Assembly (NCBI GenBank): GCA_947396885.1
Contig: OX377202.1
Location: 79,642,643-79,706,642 of the forward strand
From: Heligmosomoides polygyrus polygyrus
Lineage: Eukaryota > Nematoda > Chromadorea > Rhabditida > Heligmosomidae
Reading direction: 5' to 3'
DNA length: 64,000 nt
Within the stretch, counting starts at the first letter, position 1; each line of letters begins with the position of its first letter. Positions 32,995-45,295 of the stretch are shown piece by piece. The notes beneath the pieces were generated by a model that worked only from the letters and a program-made list of their open reading frames with translations, did not search any database and was not told the origin of the DNA. The position numbers were made by a program, and so were the translations under genes.

Positions 32995-33019
32995 GTTGTG
33001 CGCTCGAAGAGCGCACAAC
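32995..33019. repeat. 11-bp perfect hairpin
   Basis: GTTGTGCGCTC-GAA-GAGCGCACAAC. Single-copy as far as seen. Surrounding 32720-34380 holds no recognised gene. Confidence 0.8.
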
Positions 33020-34386
33020 CCATCTCCGATGTCCCCCTCAGCGACGAAAGCACGGATTGATGTGCAAGTTTGCGTGGTACTCCAGCAGCAGCTGGCATAT
33101 TGCCAGCGGAGCAAGTGGTTAGTTCTAATGGCTATCGAGAAGAAATTAAAAAATGGTGGCCTTGGTTGAGTGGTGGATTTTTTCCATTTTATTCGATAAC
33201 TACAAGGAGATGCGAAGAGATATGCTTACAACTGCTGCAGCGAGCACAGAACCTTTAAAAAAACTTCACGATGTCGTGCTCACAGACCTTTGTCTACCTA
33301 CATAAACATGCTTTCTCCCGACACCCGTTCTAGAACTGCAGCCGCTAAATATCGACGATTGAACACCCGTCCACGTTATAACTTTTCAACATTAACAGCC
33401 ATATAAATGTCTGGTATCAATATCAACCAGATTTGCCAGATTTGAGAAAACCTAATTTTGGACAGTTTCACATCGAGAAATCAAAGAAATTCGTTCTGAC
33501 CGGTATTTATGGCTTTTACATCTCTAAACAAATATTCCATACAAGATGTGAATGAGAGAATACCACAAGTGGAAATGGTGTATCAGAGCAGACGAGATGG
33601 AAGCTGACCAGAATGGCGTCGCAGTGTGGTTCCGGAGGAAAGTGATTTAGCATATCGGTTAGCTTCCTAGCAAGGTTGTTACAGTTGCAGGCACCTGCTA
33701 ATCACGTTCATCTCAGCACTTTGATACTACCTGTTAATACTTATTCGCACTCAATCATAGTCAAGAATTTAATAAGGATTACAAATTAGATACGTTATTT
33801 TTGCATCCTTCAATTAAAATCTGATGGTGTTGCAGCGACAGTTTAGAACGCTGTGCTATGAAGTAGATAAACGAGGCATGAAGTCAGGATGCGACTTGAA
33901 CGGCAAGCTTTAATCATGTGCAATACTCGCTTGCATACCTGAGCAATAGCCTGTTTCGCTATGGTAGTGTTTGTTCGAAGGAGGTTTGTGGTGGCGTCGT
34001 TGACAGCAACCCGCTCCGCAAGAGGAGTTATCTTAAGACGTAGTCCTTCGAGCGCATGGAATCGGCGCAGCACCTGAATTGGCTACACCCTGAGAAGCGG
34101 GACGGTTCGAACTTTGTCAGCCGTTATACACTGAACGACAGAACCTTGCCTAAGGTATTTATAAGCGACATCCGGAAACTAAAGTCTCGGCAGGTTTGAG
34201 CCGTTTGACAATTTTATTTTTTATTTTTTACCAGACCTTCTGCGGCTTACCGGCTTCGCCCTCAATCGCGAAAACAGAACGCCTTGGACACGATGGTTTA
34301 TTGACCTTTCGATCCCATGATAGAAGAAACAACTGATCCAACTTATTACACAGAATAGGGTGAGACAAGGTCTTCAAAACAGATGG

Positions 34387-35315
34387 CCTAAAGGGCCCAG
34401 CACACTTTTGCGGCATTGCCGCAGTCCTATTCTTCAACATGGGGCAAGGACGCAGAGGCCGCCGGCAACGGCAGCCGGCGCCGTCCCGCACCCGCACACC
34501 TTTGCGGCAATGCCGCAGGCAGAGTTGTCTGCGCTCTAGCCGATCGCGACGGGGAACACGAAGTGGAAACACTTGCGTCCTTTAAGTTAGCTGATCGATA
34601 GGGCCAATCAGCTGATTATTTTCTGCAATTGGACGACGTACTTAGGTGTTTTTTCTTCTCCAGTTGTTGATATTTGCTATTTTTCTCGCTTACACCCCTT
34701 TTATTAGGATCTGGTGTTGGAGTTCAATATTTCGTTTGCTATTGTTCCGCGAGAGACCGAGACTGTTCCGGGAGTTAACAATGCAGAGTTGACGCAGAAT
34801 CAACGGGTTTCAGCACTTCTGTTGATGTTTATGTTTACAATGTTTCCACGAATGTGTTGCTTTCTTCTGGCAGACGGATGCTCACAAAAGCATGACGTGA
34901 ACTAAGCTCGGAAGCCGTGTGGGAATGTCGGTTTCGTACTTCATTTTCACCAGTCTCTCCTCACCTTTCTCTACACCACTTTTCTTTGGAGCCCTGTTCT
35001 TTCCCTGGACAAAGGTCACGGTTATCATGGAGAATCCATAGGTTCTTGTGAGCACCGAAGATCGAGCAACACTGAGCACGAAGGAAGGAACTGCCAGCTG
35101 ATTTCTCGGTTCGGGCGCGCATCCCTCACTGGAGCGCGCTTTCCATCGGAGCGAGTAGGTCCCAGTTGGACTGCGCTGCGACGGCGCCGTGCTGCGGCAA
35201 CGCCGGAGGACGGCGCCGTCGCCGTGGGGAGGAGCGCCGCAACTTGAAGGCTCCGCCCCACTTTTGCCGGCTGCCGGCTGCGGCAACGCCGCAAAAGTGT
35301 GCGGAGCCCTTTAGG
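34387..35315. mobile_element. inverted-repeat element, CCTAAAGGGC termini
   Basis: The left end CCTAAAGGGCCCAGCACACT, then TTTTGCGGCATTGCCGC, matches the complement of the right end (CCTAAAGGGCTCCGCACACT, TTTTGCGGCGTTGCCGC) over about 37 bp. A further copy of TTTGCGGCAATGCCGCA sits at about 34502 and a CTGCCGGCTGCGGCAACGCC cluster near 35270, so each end is a GC-rich sub-hairpin. The interior includes ordinary AT-rich DNA. No target duplication was evident. It could be one element or two related short ones. Confidence 0.6.
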
Positions 35316-36268
35316 CTGGTTCACCATCCACCGCATTCGTGCCCTTCCCACTCCGAAGTTCTAATCTGCAGAACGTTTGATAAAGTCGATTGGTCGTTAA
35401 AGTTGTTTGGTCATTTGACATTGTTAAATTGTTCATCCATTCTGCTTGAATTCTTTCGAAGGAACGACCGCTTGACTCCCACCCCAATGGATTAATATTG
35501 GTCTCCCAATTAAATACTTCCACCTTTTGTGAAGCTCACAATCTCAGCCCGAATCGGGTCGAATCGGGTGACCTCCGCTAGCTGCTATCGAAAAATCGAT
35601 TGATATTGACCGAAGTCAACCAATTCGCCATCATAAACACGTGACTCCCACACCAACTGACCAGATCTGGGAAAACCGATAACCCTAGAAGAAAATCTAT
35701 TGTATCGATCAATATTGGTGGTCCGATCGAATCCTTCCAACAACAAAAAAAAAACAAGAAACAGCGAAATCGCCCGCCCTTCCAACTTTCGTTTTTCCTT
35801 CACCTTAAGAAGCAAAATAAAGTCTTGGTCAAAGGGAGTGATGTCAAGGGAATGGGGAAGGTAAGAAATCTGGTTCGAACCAAGCACCTCTAATTCTTAA
35901 CAGATTCTTCTTAATCTACATGGACCGATGTTATCATAGAGTAAGTAGACAGAAACACGTCTCATTCGTAATTCTCGAATAGCATCCGACTCTTCCGAAG
36001 GTGAGTGGCGCAGCTGCTACTTTAGGCGGTGTGTCCTTGCAAGAGCACCTCGTGATACAACATTCTCACGAATCCCAGAAAAAACAAAGGAGACAATTCT
36101 TGGGGTGAGGACCTGATTTGGTTTGCGTCGGCGAGTCTTCATCTTGACAGAGGCACACAGAGTGATGCGTGTTAGGATCATATAGTTGGAGGATCCTACT
36201 CTAATCTTCCAGAAACTTTTCGTTGGTGGTGGAGAAGAACTGATACTATAAACGGATACCTGGGTAAT

Positions 36269-36442
36269 CCAGGGGCTGGATTCATCAACGACTTACGTAA
36301 TTTTAACGAAGAATTGTAAGCGAAAAGCTCAGATAACGCGGCTCATCAAGCGATTTGGTGAGCGATAAGCCGCGTTATCTGAGCTTTTCGCTTACAATTC
36401 TCCGATAAAGTTACATAAGTCGTTGATTAATCCGGCCCCAGG
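36269..36442. mobile_element. hairpin element with 33-bp perfect stem
   Basis: 36311-36343 (GAATTGTAAGCGAAAAGCTC...) is the exact complement of 36368-36400, with a 24-nt loop. Outside it the termini are also inverted: CAGGGGCTGGATTCATCAAC against the complement of GTTGATTAATCCGGCCCCAGG, with ACTTACGTAA/TTACATAAGT between. The whole 174 bp is a short foldback element. It abuts the mariner remnant at 36443. Confidence 0.85.
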
Positions 36443-36722
36443 TGCTATCGTACGTCATGGGGTACTGGCATGCAGAGCTTCGTCGCAAGACAGCGGGTTA
36501 TAACCGCCGGATACGGTTTGACAGCATCGAGAACTACGGAGTCTTCGACTACCCAGGGCGTTCCGACCGAGATCGGTCTTTGAAGTCCGTCACTCCTTCT
36601 TCGATGCGAGCGAACCAGCGGTTAACAGTACTGACGGAAGTGGTGTCCCCTCCCAATGCGCTGTCGATGTCTCGAGAGGTTGAAGTCGCTCCAGAGCTAC
36701 AACGCCACTCATAGAAGAAGAT
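36443..36722 (-). pseudogene. mariner transposase N-terminal remnant
   Basis: The minus-strand frame reads FFYEWRCSSGATSTSRDI, then ALGGDTTSVSTVNRWFARI and FKDRSRSERP. This fits the mariner N-terminal helix-turn-helix region (L-Y-E-F-x-x-G...A-x-x-I-x-x-A-x-G...S-x-x-T-V-x-x-W-F-x-R-F...D-x-x-R-S-G-R-P). After a one-base shift, VVEDSVVLDAVKPYPAVITR continues it. No catalytic domain is left; sequence below 36443 is the hairpin element. It belongs to a different mariner lineage from the copy at 57.9 kb. Confidence 0.65.
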
Positions 36723-37159
36723 GAGTCAAAGGTGCTTGTGGAGTAGGCATCGTGAATAAAGTTAACCCCTTCGCGGCAATTTTCTTCACCTTCGCCTGCT
36801 CATCGTGCTCGCAAATCCTGTTCGTGAATTTCCTCGTGAATCAAACTATATCAAAAATACAGACCATCTGCTGATTCGCCGATGTATAGTGGAAGAAACT
36901 GAGAGATTTGCACAAAGAAACATTGCTATGTACTCTTCTGGTTTTTGTTTCTGATAGACAACGACATGGTGGGAGACGAGCGAGAACCATGGCGCATATA
37001 AGACCACTGACCGAGCAGGGAAAGCAAGAAGATCGTCACCAATGTCACGTCCGACCTCGTCCAATTCCGACCACAGAAGGAACCATCCATCCGAATCCCG
37101 TTAATAATCGCGATCTGTACTTTCGCCTGAAGTTATGCCCAGGGCCATATGGATAAAAC

Positions 37160-40100
37160 TGTGTTACGACGAAGTTTTGGGGCAGAAGTTGGGCCCGGGG
37201 CCGATTAGGGGCGCGTGTGAGATAGATCTATGCGAGGGTGAAAGGCGTGCGTGGGCGAAGGGCGACCTTTTAGTCGACTGCGTATGCTATACTTCCTGAT
37301 TTAACACTGTCTCCAAGGTTCGGGGAGTGTTTCAGTTTAGGTATCATTTACTTCATCAGGATTTAGCAGGAGTACCCTAATTTTCATTTCTGGTCCCTAG
37401 GATGCACAAAATTTAGAAAATGACCGTTATACGTGATTCCAGGGCAATCAATCTCGCAAGGTGAAAGATTGTCAAAGCAAGACTGACGTGACTGGAAAAG
37501 CTACAGAATTATCTTATGAAAAACTTGTGATTAATATTGACTAAAAAATAGAAATATCGAAAAATCGTGTGGCGGACACACTATCAATAGGGAGAACCGT
37601 GGGAAAACGAATAGATCAGGTCATAGCAGGATCCCCACGAAGAAAAATTTCTCATTTTGATTTTTAGAATAAGCTGTGTACCTCAACTTAGCAGCATAAA
37701 GAACAGGATTACTATGCCTTTATGCAGCTATATAAAATTAAAATGAATGCTCAACGCTCTGTGTCAAGAAGCACGAATGCATTTCCTAGAAATTATGATT
37801 AAAAATGAGGAGGAGCCTCTCCTCAAACCTGAAACAAACGGTGTATGCATTTTTCCTTGAACACAAAGCTTCACTCCTCTATTAACACCACGAGTACAAC
37901 ATACGCCAGCACACTTAATTTTGTGCCAGAACTTCACGCTTGTGCAGGAGACGAACCCGTACCATGGACTGACAGAGTTGAGTATCTTCTCTTAAATACG
38001 TTTGATCAAGCTTAAGCATGATGATGATGTCTCTGGCGATGTTTTCGAAATCGTCGTAGAAAACGAGGGATGCGAGTTTCTCTCCTACAAGTCGTTAAAA
38101 TTTAGGCCATAAGCTGTTGTGCGTACGGTATATGTACAGTAATTCAAGCACAATGCCATCTGAATTTTGCAACAACGGCAGAGTCAGATAGCCATAAGCG
38201 GACAAGTGTTGTGAACACTTTTTCAGAATTAAGCCTCAAGAGGCGATCGGCTGACCTTCGAGGTGATAAGCATTACAGGAACAGTGTAATTAAAGCTCCT
38301 GCACTAGGCTTCGTAGCCCTTAGCTCCTCGACAGACACGCTTTCACCGCCTGCTCAAGGCGCACAATTCTTCAAATGCTGATAATAACCAGAGGTTTCTA
38401 AAGTTCAGCCATGAACTCGAACGACTGCGCAAAAGAAAGCTTGACCATGAACTGGAATGATTGAGCGAATCTCGATCGCAACCACCACTTGTTCTTAAAG
38501 CTGCCAACACCTCCATAGACTTACCGGTGCAAGGGTCTCGCGTATTTGCTTATGATGTCTGTCGCTATCGCATTCCTCCGCATCAAGTCGCTCTTCTACG
38601 ACTGCGAGAGACTCCAAGATCTTGAAAAATGGATCCCAAAACTCTTGTTAAGGTAGTAAATATATGCTGGATACCTTCTAACTACTAACTTCCTACCCTT
38701 GAATTATTTGGGACTCTAGTCAAAAAGATGTGCTCGTGATCCAAATGAACAAGAAGGGTAGTGTTCGTTTTCCAAATGGACAACAAGGATATTAATTCTT
38801 ATACAAAATTGCTTAACAACTACAAATCATCAGACTTGTTTCTAATGTAGAAATTCAAGCACCTTCCCTCAGCTAAAAAAAGAAAGCCAAACCAGATTGT
38901 GGCAGTAGACTTTTCAATTTCTCCTTATCTAAACGTATTCAAAAAACAAATCCATTAACTAAAAAACGGTCTAGGTGATACTAACATTGAAATACGGGCT
39001 CGCTATGGAAATGCTTCAAATATGCAGTAATATTCGCACCGTTCCTTAATTTTTTGATTAGCCCTTAAATTAAATTAGGCTTCGCTATAGCATTCATATT
39101 CCCTGACTTAGAGCCGATGTGGCGCTCAAGGTGGAGGACTGTAGGGAGTTTGGTGGTTGGAAGGTCTACTCCTGTAGGTCCTGGAGGTCTACTCTTCCCT
39201 TCTGGGTGGTTGCGTTATTCTTTGCATCTCAGCCAACTCCTCTCCCTTTCCACGGCACTATTTCCCTGTCCCTACCGGTGATGCATCTCCTCGTTGAGCC
39301 ACGGTGTGTCCTCCGGTTCTGGCCTACGAGTAGTTGCGCTCATTCTGCTACCCTTCTTGCATCTGTTGTTCGCCTTTTCATTTTACTTATTTCTAGCGGT
39401 ATTTACTTAGCATTAATATTGAAATCCATATAATATTTACATCTTTTTGTTATTCTTTACATCCAACATCAGCAGAAGGAGTTCATATTAGTTTGCAGGA
39501 ACCCAACCTTCTTTCCCTTACCTTACTGATAAGAGCAATGAAAAGGATACCCTGCCTGTTTGTTTTTCGTCCAATGGCGGGTGAGGAAAGAAAACCAAAC
39601 TAACCCTTTGTTTTTCATACTTTTACAACTAAAGTTACTACGACACTTACGTACATGACATTACTCTGTTATAATTTAAGACTTCCCTCTTTGGTCACCA
39701 AAAGAAAGAGCAAAAATTGGTTGTAGTTGAATGCAATGACAGGTATTTTATGCCCATTAAGTAGTGATTTCTGGGTAGATGGGATTTTGCCTCATTTCCC
39801 ACCAGAACTTGCAAGAGAGCTAGATCACTTTTACTTCTACCTCTGTGTTTTTTGAGAAAAGCAAATACTGGCAGTGAACCTCGTTCTCTGTTTCGACGAT
39901 CGCGTCGTCAAGAGACTCCAACGAGTTGTGGACGTCGACCAGGACTCTGATCAGGTTCATCCTCGAGAGCGACGTTAGGCGCGAGAGGGCATTCACGAAG
40001 TGAAGCTGCTCTCTCAGTGGATGAAGCATGCGCAATTCTCGTGGAGTCTTCTGAAAACAAACATATCCTTGCAGAAGCCAGCGCACTTATTCCTTTAAGG

Positions 40101-40700
40101 TTAAGCATTTTACTGCCACTCCGTCTAGTTGTTTGGTTCGCACAGGTTTGATGCAAACATTATTGATAGGAACGATTGCCTGGTTATGTATGCAGGGTGT
40201 CTCAAAAAAGTACTGTTGTTGGGAAGATGATAATTTGCTGTCAGTAAAGATACCGAAAAAGTTAAGAGCTCATATGAAAGTGAAAGAAAATTGAAATCTT
40301 CTGACTTATGAACGACAGCGACTGCTCGGCGCAGCAACTGCAATGCGGCTTGCTTTCTTATGAATTCAGACGAACAATCGAACAGTATCCTATTTCCTCT
40401 TAAACCAAAGAGAACAAAGAAAAAAGGGGAAAACCCTTTAAAAAAGCGAAGTTTTAGAAATATTCGAATGTTTTCAAAGTAATGTTCGTGAAACCTCGAA
40501 TTTGTCACCTATGATTTCTTACGACGAAGCTTGCCAGATTTTCAAGAGGATAGAATGTATGAATGTCTCCCAAATTGGCGGACCAGTGTTGGCAGAATGA
40601 GAGTGCCAATATTACACTCGCCAAAAAAATAAACAGAGGTAAAAAATAAAATGAAATGAAATAAAATAAAAGTACAACATTGAAACTCTTGCTTTATAAC
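37160..40700. other. no recognisable feature
   Basis: About 3.5 kb with only short, unsupported frames on both strands. 37180-37270 is a brief GC-rich patch. No inverted ends, RNA genes or splice-consistent exons were identified. Confidence 0.35.
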
Positions 40701-40703
40701 CTA

Positions 40704-40755
40704 ACAAGTGCTCCGACACGCCTGTCGGCGTGTCTCGCACTTGCGCGCTTCACGC
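40704..40755. repeat. palindromic repeat, copy 2 (inverse of 15881-15929)
   Basis: ACAAGTGCTCCGACACGCCT, then GTCGGCGTGTCTCGCACTTGCGCGCTTCACGC. It is the reverse complement of the copy near 15.9 kb apart from loop changes (TGTC against GTTA region) that keep the stem paired. Confidence 0.8.
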
Positions 40756-41037
40756 GACCTTAAAGAGCCACTAAGCCAAGATCACTCACTTCAAGCAGCT
40801 GCTCTGCTTGTGCAGCCTTATCGGCACCTTAGCATTAAAAAGAGGTATTTGAAATCCTCAATAATTTCGAGCCTTGGTCTACCTTCTTAAGATCAGGTGA
40901 GTAGTTCTTCGATATGAAGCCGTCCAGCTCTCCCTCCCTCCATCCTCAACATCTCTTCAACGTCGGCACTATCTTCAGACAGTTCAGAAACCTAATTTAT
41001 TTGCGTTAATCAGTTTACCCACGTGTCTACCACTCCT

Positions 41038-41060
41038 CCCCCCCCCCCCCCCCACCACCA
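41038..41060 (+). repeat. poly-C run and CCA triplets
   Basis: About 16 consecutive C followed by ACCACCACC. Its length may be unreliable in an assembly. Confidence 0.9.
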
Positions 41061-41104
41061 CCCTGATCGGTTAAATCTGGGAAAAACCACCGGTCAGGAC
41101 CTAG

Positions 41105-41560
41105 ATTAGCCTCAGGGCTTAAGTTTCGTGCCGCTTGAACGACACCACGGAAAACCGATAATATTGATCGATATCGATTGGTCGACTTCCGATTCGTGTT
41201 CAGCGACCTCGATTAGCCCCAGCGCTGAAGTTTCGTGCCGCTTGAACGACATCCGCAAAAAATCGATAATATCGAACGATATCGATTGTCTCCCCTGCTG
41301 TGAAGGCCTTCCGTCGATGATCATCTAAAAGCCCAGTCACGGTTGCCGACGTCTTCGGCACTTCTACGGCTCACCATGCACGGTAGCCGACATGTTCTGC
41401 TCGTCTACTGAGTCGCCAGGCGCGTAGAAGCCGTCTGGGTATTTCCCGCTAATTTCTTGCCTTAATTTGTGCCCCGTAATTTCCCCTATTTTATGACTCA
41501 TCCGATCGATAGTGTGACTCATCGCTTAGCGGATTATTATATAGGATGATGATAGTATGA
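41105..41560 (+). repeat. duplicated block, copy 1
   Basis: GCTGAAGTTTCGTGCCGCTT, then GAACGACATCC and GATCGATATCGATTG occur twice at about a 108-bp spacing. They are followed by a short version of the CCGACGT-TTCGGCACGTCTAC repeat, TTCTTGCCTTAATTTGTGCC and CGCTTAGCGGATTATTATAT. The same order is found 940 bp further on at 42040-42505. It may be the two ends of a deleted LTR-like element or a plain segmental duplication. Confidence 0.7.
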
Positions 41561-42039
41561 TGAGGCAAAATAACGCAAATGCGCCAAACAGCAGAGCTAG
41601 GAAGGAACAATGAGGTATGACCCACAGACGCGTCTTGCGAAACCTCGTCATATGGGTTTTCCTTGGTCTTGGCATATAACCAAAAACAATAGAGACGTCT
41701 TTCGAGACCTCGTCATATGGGTGCCACCACCCGTCTGACAGTGAGACGTCAATGGTAAACAACAGTATTGGACAATTTCCAAATATCCTTCAAACTCACA
41801 GAAAGAAGTACACAAAGTCCAAGGAGCTAACTTCGGACCGAAAACCCTTCCTCTTTTATATATAGGGCGATTTGGTGGTCTGTCATTACTCCCACTTAGT
41901 TGAACTCGTCCTCGTTACTACTGGTCCCCCTCAATGATCTTCCTTAGCGGACGACATGTTCGGCACGTCTTCTGTAATTTGTTCAATATCGGTTGATGGC
42001 AATCGACAGTTCAAAAACGAATTTCATAATCGTGTTCAG

Positions 42040-42505
42040 CGACCTCGATTACCCCTAGGGCTGAAGTTTCGGACCGCTTGGACGACATCCATAAAAAGTC
42101 GATAATTTGATCGATATCGATCGATGGTGATCTACACTTCAAAAACGAACTTCATAATCAGGTTCAGCGACCTCGATTACCCCAGGGCTGAGGTTGGCAA
42201 CGTGTTCGGCACGTCTACGGCTCGCCATGCACGGTCGCCAACGTGTTCGGCACGTCTACTGCATCACCTAGCGCGGTTGCCGACGTGTTCGGCACGTCTA
42301 CCGAGCCGCCAGGCACGTTTGGCGACGTGTTCAGCTGGTCTAATGAGTCGCCAAGCACGTAGAAGGCGTCTTGGTATTTTCCGCTATTTTCTTGCCTTAA
42401 TTTGTGCCCCGTAATTCCCTGTAATATCCCTTATTTTATGACTCATCGCGTCGATCGATAATGTGACTCCTCGCTTAGCGGATTATTATATAGTATGATA
42501 CCATA
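42040..42505 (+). repeat. duplicated block, copy 2, with 51-bp tandem repeats
   Basis: Same order as copy 1, but with an expanded tandem array at about 42195-42345. Units of roughly 51 bp contain CGACGTGTTCGGCACGTCTA and a G/CC-AGGCACG spacer, about three to four copies. The array is open in one frame (17-residue repeat, CSARLP type) but there is no other sign of coding. Between the copies, a 70-bp direct repeat (CCTCGTCATATGGGT at 41643 and 41708) is present. Confidence 0.7.
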
Positions 42506-43639
42506 AACTAAATAGTGTCACCGTTTATCTGGGGATCAGCCGCAGATTGGAGCAAGTACGCCAGAAAACGAAACACAAACGCTCCACGCAGGGTATCCAG
42601 GGGTCGTTGGTACTTTCGAGTACAAATGGTAGATGGTTTCATGGTGGATATTGAAGAATAGAGACGAAAGGTAGCGTTAACTGATCCTTCGTGTGACATG
42701 CCACGTTTTCCAGTTTCGCAGTATGTTTTGAGGGCATTTTGAAAGTCATAAGCCTAGCCTAATGGACAGGTGTTTTGCCTTGTCCGATCAGTGGGCAGCT
42801 GCTTTATCATACCAGACAAGTATGGAACCAAGCGCTTGATTCCTTAAACCTGGCACTTTTGGTTGGCCTTTACAAGAACCGAACCTAGGGTGAATTCTGG
42901 TGCGCAAGAACTCCATTGCTTCGTTATAATGCTCTATTGTCTCACTAATATCCAGAGAAATGATGAGGCCAAGCCCGGGACAGTTGATTGTGCACTCGAA
43001 TGTAGCTTACAAGGCACGCTTTAAAAGATGAAGCATAAGCCTTCAGCCGCGTGAGATCCAGTGATCCCCTCGTCGGCTTTTCTCAATGATACCTTATGGC
43101 TAGACTACCGTAACATTGCCTTCTTCCTCGTCTGCAAAAAGCCACCTCGCGAAAAGCTCTTACGCATGAAAATAAATTGCAGCTGCGTTTTAGGTGCATT
43201 TAACAAATTCTTCACAAATCATGTCGGAAGAGGTGAGGAAGACGAATATGTGGAGACAGCTCTCAATTACGATACGGGTCTCGTTGCTATGAGCAGTGGA
43301 ATGACGAGAAGCGTGAAAACCTGCCCTTTAGCGTTAAAAGCTCAGATGCGACTGCGTCCAAAAGGATGCTCACGGACGAATAGTGAATGGAGTCCTAGAA
43401 TCTCTTAAATCTGGTCGTCCCCTGTGAAGAGTGCCATCCTCTTTCTAAGGCCCTTTTCAGACAAGTCACACATTCTAGTGTTGGCAAACGAAGCCTAGCA
43501 GGTGAAGCATACTTTCTGCTGAATCAAATTGAGAACACGCTCAGTCAGCACATGAAAAACTTCCCTACTTCCTTGCCTACTCTGGAGAAAGCTAATATAA
43601 GTTTTAGATATCAGACCTTGTATATTGATGTACGTGTTT

Positions 43640-43692
43640 TGTTTGTTAGTTTCTTTCCCATGGATTTTCCATGTAATAAATGATACTACAGA
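43640..43692 (+). repeat. CR1-like 3' end fragment
   Basis: CATGGATTTTCCATG forms a small stem followed by TAATAAATGA, resembling the hairpin plus TAATAAATC at the 3' end of the 7.5-11 kb CR1 element. No RT sequence lies upstream in the same orientation, so this is a 5'-truncated copy or a related family. Confidence 0.45.
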
Positions 43693-43937
43693 ACCTTATG
43701 CAACTTGAATGCACGCTTGGCTTGTATAGAATTACTTGGGGTGGCCAGCCGATGGACAAGCGAGTATTCCGCATTTACCACATTGGTTATACACTGAAAA
43801 CCATTGAAGGAAGTCGAGCTTCCCAACATCTCAAGGATTCTACAAGAGACGTGGCTTAGTGCAGGTCTCCGCGCGCGTAAATGATAATCAAATGAAAGTC
43901 CAAAGATAAAATCAAAAAATTTTCTTTACAAAAAGTG

Positions 43938-43970
43938 GTTTGTTTCGCCACCTACCTCCAGACAAACCTA
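43938..43970. repeat. near-palindrome related to 6271-6303
   Basis: GGTTTGTTTCGCCACCTACC, then TCCAGACAAACCT. It matches the 6.3-kb copy over most of its length. Confidence 0.45.
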
Positions 43971-44188
43971 ATCGTTATAACACCTCCCCGGTAGCTCTTC
44001 AGTGGAGAGAGACATGCGAATATTCGTATAGTACCTTCGCACTCCCTCCGCTGCTCAGGTATGACACCTAACCGGGTCCTAAGGATCTGACCAACAGGTT
44101 GGAGGCTCCCACGAACAGCGAGCGCGGCGGAGGGACGGCCTGCTCGGCGTGGCGCGACTTCCGCCGCGATGCGATGCGACTCTAATAA

Positions 44189-44580
44189 TCAGCACATCTG
44201 GTTGCAATTAGCGACACCTCTATCGCCGAACATAACCATTCGCTGTTCTGGCAGTCGGCCACATTTCCACTCTTTGTCCGAGTCGGACCGCCGACGCCGT
44301 TGCCGCCTTCGTCGTCGCTCTCGCCTTCGATCACTCACCAGTCCTGAAGAGTCGTCGATCGTCGTCGTGTCGCTTATTCCTTCCCCTTCTGTAGTGACTC
44401 CGCTGATCCCAGTTCTCGTAGCGTCGCTGCAGCTGAAAACGCACTTCCTCGTTTCTGTTCTATTCAAAGTTGGCGATGAAGATACCGATCGTTGTCGTCC
44501 TGCGTAGTTCCTTCGTCGGTGTGATCGTATATAACCTCTGGCTCTCGTTCCTCAGACTCTGACGTTTCCAGCGATGACAT
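44189..44580 (-). CDS. possible two-exon gene, acidic start and Arg-rich tail
   Basis: Exon 1 is 44580-44486 and starts at an ATG directly after TTTCAATCCCTTAG, a good acceptor that would suit trans-splicing. Its product begins MSSLETSESEEREPEVIYD. A 53-nt intron with GTATCT donor and GTTTTCAG acceptor leads in phase to exon 2 (44432-44189), ending TGA; total about 112 residues. Exon 2 contains GISDTTTIDDSSGLVSDRRR and an Arg tract that could bind nucleic acid. A strong alternative donor (GTGAGT after 44339) would remove the Arg tract, in which case the gene continues elsewhere. No family is recognised. Confidence 0.4.
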
Positions 44581-45295
44581 CTAAGGGATTGAAATGTAAA
44601 GAATACAACAAAGACAAAGAGTGTTGCGTTCGTTGCCTGAGATTAGCTAGAAAAGGATAAGCTTCTTTGAATTTAAGTTCTCTCATGCACTTTTTTGGTC
44701 ATTTAGTTGCATCGAAAGCCATCTGGTCATGCGGAGTACCGTGGCAATTCATTACTATTACGCCGATATATATGATCGCGGACATGATTTCAGTGCATTC
44801 ATTGCAAATTTTTGGAATCCACCAGATGAGGGAAAGACGGTGTCGGCAGACGGTTAATAGCCTACACTTCCTAATCCTCGATCATCACATCAAATTGGCA
44901 CCTGAGGTGTTGCATGTGAAATGTCAGGCCAGACTTCTACATTCTGGAACATTCGGGTCATTACAACAAGTCGGTGATGATAAGCTGAATTTAATGTCAT
45001 AGTGTTTCTAATGGCTCCCCGTTAGCGTGTAAATTCGGTGGATTCAAATATTTGGTGCCTCAAATGTCCGAGTATGTGTCAACCTAATGAAATTGGGATG
45101 AAGTATGTCATTGTTTTCGAAGGTTTTCCAGTAGTGACTGCGAGAAAGATTCAAATGTGCCTTTGAGAATGTATTCGAAACCGACAACACTTTAAAGAAT
45201 CCTAATTCCGTTTAAATGGACTGGGAAGAAATATTTATATTTAATGACATTTCCGGAGATGTTCCGTTTATTGACGACTTTTTTTAAAGAAGGAT

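Noticed and set aside
34228..35523. Several Arg/Cys-rich ORFs of 100-134 codons
   Set aside because: They lie in the GC-rich inverted-repeat element and are open on both strands because of composition.
42124..42414. 96-codon ORF with a 17-residue repeat
   Set aside because: The repeat is a near-identical DNA minisatellite; no codon-level evidence of selection as in the 22.9-kb exon.
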